From NCBI GenBank assembly GCA_947259885.1, contig CAMYNW010000006.1:62001-126000 (forward strand): 64,000 nucleotides of DNA, given 5' to 3'. Positions 61,769-64,000 of this stretch are shown here, one piece after another. Positions within the stretch are counted from its first letter, which is position 1. Each line of letters begins with the position of its first letter. The notes beneath the pieces are model-generated. The model was not told where the DNA came from and made no database searches. It saw only the letters and a list, made by a program, of their open reading frames with translations. The stretch comes from an uncultured Gammaproteobacteria bacterium. Lineage in GTDB: Bacteria; Pseudomonadota; Gammaproteobacteria; Arenicellales; Poriferihabitantaceae. The position numbers were made by a program, and so were the translations under genes.

Positions 61769-63304
61769 ATGCAACCAACTCGTACCAACATTCTGCTGCT
61801 ACAGGTAGATCAGCTCACTGCGTCAAAATTGAAATGTTATGGCGACCCGGTTTCTGTGTCACCAAATATTTCTCAGCTGGCCAATCAAGGAAGTGTGTTC
61901 GAACAGGCATACAGCAACTTTCCACTCTGCGCACCATCGAGGTTTTCCATGTTATCGGGGCGTCTTGCTTCGAATATTGGTGTCTATGACAATGGCTCTG
62001 AATTCTCCTCTTGCGTACCTACGATTCCGCACTTTCTTGCTTACTCCGGGTACCGGACATGTCTCGTGGGTAAAATGCACTTCGTCGGTGCTGACCAGTT
62101 ACATGGATACGAAACTCGATTGACGACTGACATCTACCCGGCAGATTTTGGTTGGACCGGCGACTGGACTGAGATCCGACAGCGCCACTCTAATGATCTG
62201 CGTTCTTTCACCCAGGCCGGCGTCTGCCTCAGAAACCCCCAGATGGAGTATGACGAGGAGGTTACCCACAGAGCCCGTCGCAAACTATACGACCTGGCAA
62301 GAGAAAACGACGATCGCCCGTTTTTTCTGACCGTATCCTTCACTCACCCGCACGATCCCTATCAGTGCCCTCAAGAGTACTGGGATCTTTACCCACATCA
62401 TGATATTCCAATGCCCACGACGGGTGCACTGCCCGATCAACTGCAAGATTCATACAGCATGCGTTTGATGCAGCAATATGGACTTGATAAGGAGCAACTC
62501 GGGGAAGAACTCGTCAGGACCGCACGTCACGCCTATTATGGATCAATCAGCTATATCGATCAGCAGATTGGCAGTCTGCTCGAGACTTTGGTGGAAACGG
62601 GCTTCGAGCGGGATACGACGATCATTCTCACCAGCGACCATGGAGATATGCTTGGAGAGCGCGGGCTCTGGTATAAGAAATCATTCTTCGAGGATTCAGT
62701 GCGAGTGCCACTAATTGTTCGTAAGCCTGGTGTTTCGCCTTCGAGAATTCATACGCCGGTGTCGCTGCTGGATCTGCTGCCAACCTTGGTCGAGATTGCT
62801 TCCACAAAGTCCGAAGCTCCTGGCATAGCAGATACTCTCGAGGGAAATTCCCTGGTCCAGCTAATGCATGGCCTGGAAGATAAAACCCAGAGAATCGTCT
62901 ATTCAGAAAACCTGGCAGAAGGAGCAATGGCTCCGATACTTATGGTGCGAGACAATCGCTTTAAATATATTTATAGCTCCATTGATCCGGAGCAGCTGTT
63001 CGATTTGTCCAGTGACCCCACCGAACTAAACAATCTAGCAAGTGATCCAGAATATCAAACGATAAAGCAAGGACTTAAAAATCTAGTCGAAGAAAAATGG
63101 GATCTCGAATCATTGACAGATAATGTTTTGCATAGTCAAGATCAACGTCTCTTTATTCGATCAGTACTTGATCAGCAGCGCACCTGTAACTGGGATTTCA
63201 ATCCTGATGACCAGGCTAGCGGACAATGCCTGAGGGCTGACAGAAGCTACAATGATTGGGCCTACAATGATGTAATCGGTTTAACCAATCCAGCGAGTAA
63301 CTAA
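61769..63304 (+). CDS. betC: Choline-sulfatase BetC
   Basis: A 511-residue type-I sulfatase. The ATG at 61769 follows GAGAGGAAG; the longer frame starting at 61718 is rejected. The first metal ligands are in QVDQLTASK (Asp14, Gln15), the formylglycine precursor is Cys54 in FPLCAPSRFSMLSG, and SDHGDMLGERGLW (near residues 289-301) is the second metal site. GKMHFVGADQLHGYE and LTTDIYPADFGWT, each as separate blocks, are hallmarks of choline sulfatase. The reaction releases choline and sulfate from choline-O-sulfate in the cytoplasm, feeding betaine synthesis and sulfur supply. No betB/betA is in the window. Confidence 0.87.
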   Translation: MQPTRTNILLLQVDQLTASKLKCYGDPVSVSPNISQLANQGSVFEQAYSNFPLCAPSRFSMLSGRLASNIGVYDNGSEFSSCVPTIPHFLAYSGYRTCLVGKMHFVGADQLHGYETRLTTDIYPADFGWTGDWTEIRQRHSNDLRSFTQAGVCLRNPQMEYDEEVTHRARRKLYDLARENDDRPFFLTVSFTHPHDPYQCPQEYWDLYPHHDIPMPTTGALPDQLQDSYSMRLMQQYGLDKEQLGEELVRTARHAYYGSISYIDQQIGSLLETLVETGFERDTTIILTSDHGDMLGERGLWYKKSFFEDSVRVPLIVRKPGVSPSRIHTPVSLLDLLPTLVEIASTKSEAPGIADTLEGNSLVQLMHGLEDKTQRIVYSENLAEGAMAPILMVRDNRFKYIYSSIDPEQLFDLSSDPTELNNLASDPEYQTIKQGLKNLVEEKWDLESLTDNVLHSQDQRLFIRSVLDQQRTCNWDFNPDDQASGQCLRADRSYNDWAYNDVIGLTNPASN

Positions 63305-63333
63305 TTCACTGGCGAGACTTCAATCAGGTTGAT

Positions 63334-64000
63334 CTAATAGTGTTGAACGTAATAGCGCAGAAACCTGTGGATCAGCCACGGGGACAGGTACATTGGAATC
63401 TGCCAGACCCCGGCAAACAGGAAAAAATCTTGCGGCAGGTAAGGCCCTGAAATCGCAATGATCAATCCAATATTCCTGAACGCCGAAAGCAGCGCTGCCT
63501 CCATCCACACCCCTCGACCAAAGCTTCGGCTGAGCAACCAGGTCAATCCGAACAATCCAAAATGCAGCACAAATGCTAACAACGTTAGCCCAATAACCAG
63601 TGCTGGATCGATCAAAAAACGATCTGTGACACCGTCCATAATCGCGATGGCAAATATCACCAATCCTGTCACAGCGCCCACTTTCATTGATTCAGCTGCA
63701 GGCAGATTGAATCCGGCACGAATCAATCGGCGGTAAATCCACGCCAGTAAAGCGGGCACGCCGATATAAAGTATCAGTCTATATCCATATACGGCAACGT
63801 CCATCTGAAGTGGCTCCCCAGAATAAGCAATCCAGACCAGGGGCAGACTGAACGGCAGGAGCGCGGTCGAAACCAACACGCCAAACAATGTGAATCTCCC
63901 CGGCAGGCCCAACAGAACAGCAATAGACGGCGTACCAAACATACCCCCAGCGGCGGTTACTAATATCACCGGTACCGCATACATTGGATCAGGCGAGACA
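63334..64000 (-). CDS. Bile acid:sodium symporter-like (BASS) membrane transporter, incomplete
   Basis: A minus-strand membrane protein whose open frame continues past the right window edge; the ATG at 63984 may be internal, because the frame reads VSPDPMYAVPVILVT across it. About seven helices are visible in 222 codons. The segment TAAGGMFGTPSIAVLLGLP and the later SAFRNIGLIIAIS resemble the two conserved regions of BASS/SBF-type sodium symporters (the latter corresponds to the GNRNxxL block). The stop is at 63334. It converges with the choline sulfatase gene, 29 bases away. Ligand unknown. Confidence 0.65.
   Translation of the reverse strand, partial: VSPDPMYAVPVILVTAAGGMFGTPSIAVLLGLPGRFTLFGVLVSTALLPFSLPLVWIAYSGEPLQMDVAVYGYRLILYIGVPALLAWIYRRLIRAGFNLPAAESMKVGAVTGLVIFAIAIMDGVTDRFLIDPALVIGLTLLAFVLHFGLFGLTWLLSRSFGRGVWMEAALLSAFRNIGLIIAISGPYLPQDFFLFAGVWQIPMYLSPWLIHRFLRYYVQHY

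Noticed and set aside
1..64000. CRISPR arrays, tRNA/rRNA genes, phage or toxin-antitoxin systems
   Set aside because: No regularly spaced repeats, cloverleaf-like sequences, rRNA-like blocks or integrase/transposase genes were recognised on either strand by eye; small RNA genes could still be missed.

Overview
The window looks like a chromosomal segment of a heterotrophic, probably marine, proteobacterium, most likely a gammaproteobacterium. This is inferred from gene content only: a complete Na+-translocating NADH:quinone reductase operon, a BCCT osmolyte carrier, choline sulfatase, a DddP-like enzyme, several high-affinity uptake systems and roughly balanced base composition. No rRNA, tRNA, CRISPR array, phage or intact insertion sequence was seen. 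The window opens inside a gene (a LivF-like start, minus strand) and closes inside another (a BASS-type transporter, minus strand).

Layout. 0-4.2 kb: branched-chain-amino-acid-type ABC importer. 4.4-9.1 kb: small redox genes (flavin reductase, 2OG-Fe(II) oxygenase, tandem GFA protein, an SDR with an altered active site, a PanE-like reductase) and a decayed gamma-butyrobetaine-hydroxylase-like remnant. 9.3-13.8 kb: sulfatase, amidase and MFS carrier. 13.8-19.7 kb: DUF3461 gene and a Dpp-type peptide/opine ABC importer with a fused double ATPase and a Tat-exported binding protein. 20-27 kb: TauE exporter, DapA-like aldolase, peroxiredoxin, and a Usp / hybrid binding lipoprotein / BCCT cluster. 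27-33.5 kb: two GSTs, an AhpD-like protein, an IPNS-like oxygenase, a truncated Rieske oxygenase, FetB-like permease and a retropepsin-like protein. 33.8-38.8 kb: pxpBCA 5-oxoprolinase, a Gfo/Idh/MocA oxidoreductase and a DddP-like M24 protein. 38.8-46 kb: nqrABCDEF-apbE-nqrM-CBS. 46-61 kb: an island carrying five FNR/Anr/FixK-type palindromes, with an FHA-membrane-trypsin protein, acyl-CoA ligase, Usp, fatty acid hydroxylase, 2-oxoacid dehydrogenase (E1alpha, E1beta, E2) plus a leucine-dehydrogenase-like gene, pcm, an orphan GroEL paralogue and a zinc alcohol dehydrogenase. 61-64 kb: TauE exporter divergent from choline sulfatase, then the BASS-like transporter.

How the genes may work together. 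The uptake side (two ABC importers, BCCT, MFS) and the degradative side (choline sulfatase, second sulfatase, amidase, 5-oxoprolinase, DddP-like enzyme) suit life on dissolved osmolytes and organosulfur compounds, with TauE exporters as possible outlets for sulfur oxyanions. NQR supplies the sodium gradient that BCCT and BASS carriers commonly use. The 46-61 kb region reads as an oxygen-responsive regulon: the FNR-type boxes occur in front of a ligase, a 2-oxoacid dehydrogenase operon, a repair methyltransferase, a chaperonin and an alcohol dehydrogenase. The most unusual single items are the ProX-plus-TAXI-like hybrid lipoprotein beside a BCCT carrier, the FNR-box island with its GroES-less GroEL, and a set of enzymes in which a canonical catalytic or structural residue has been replaced.
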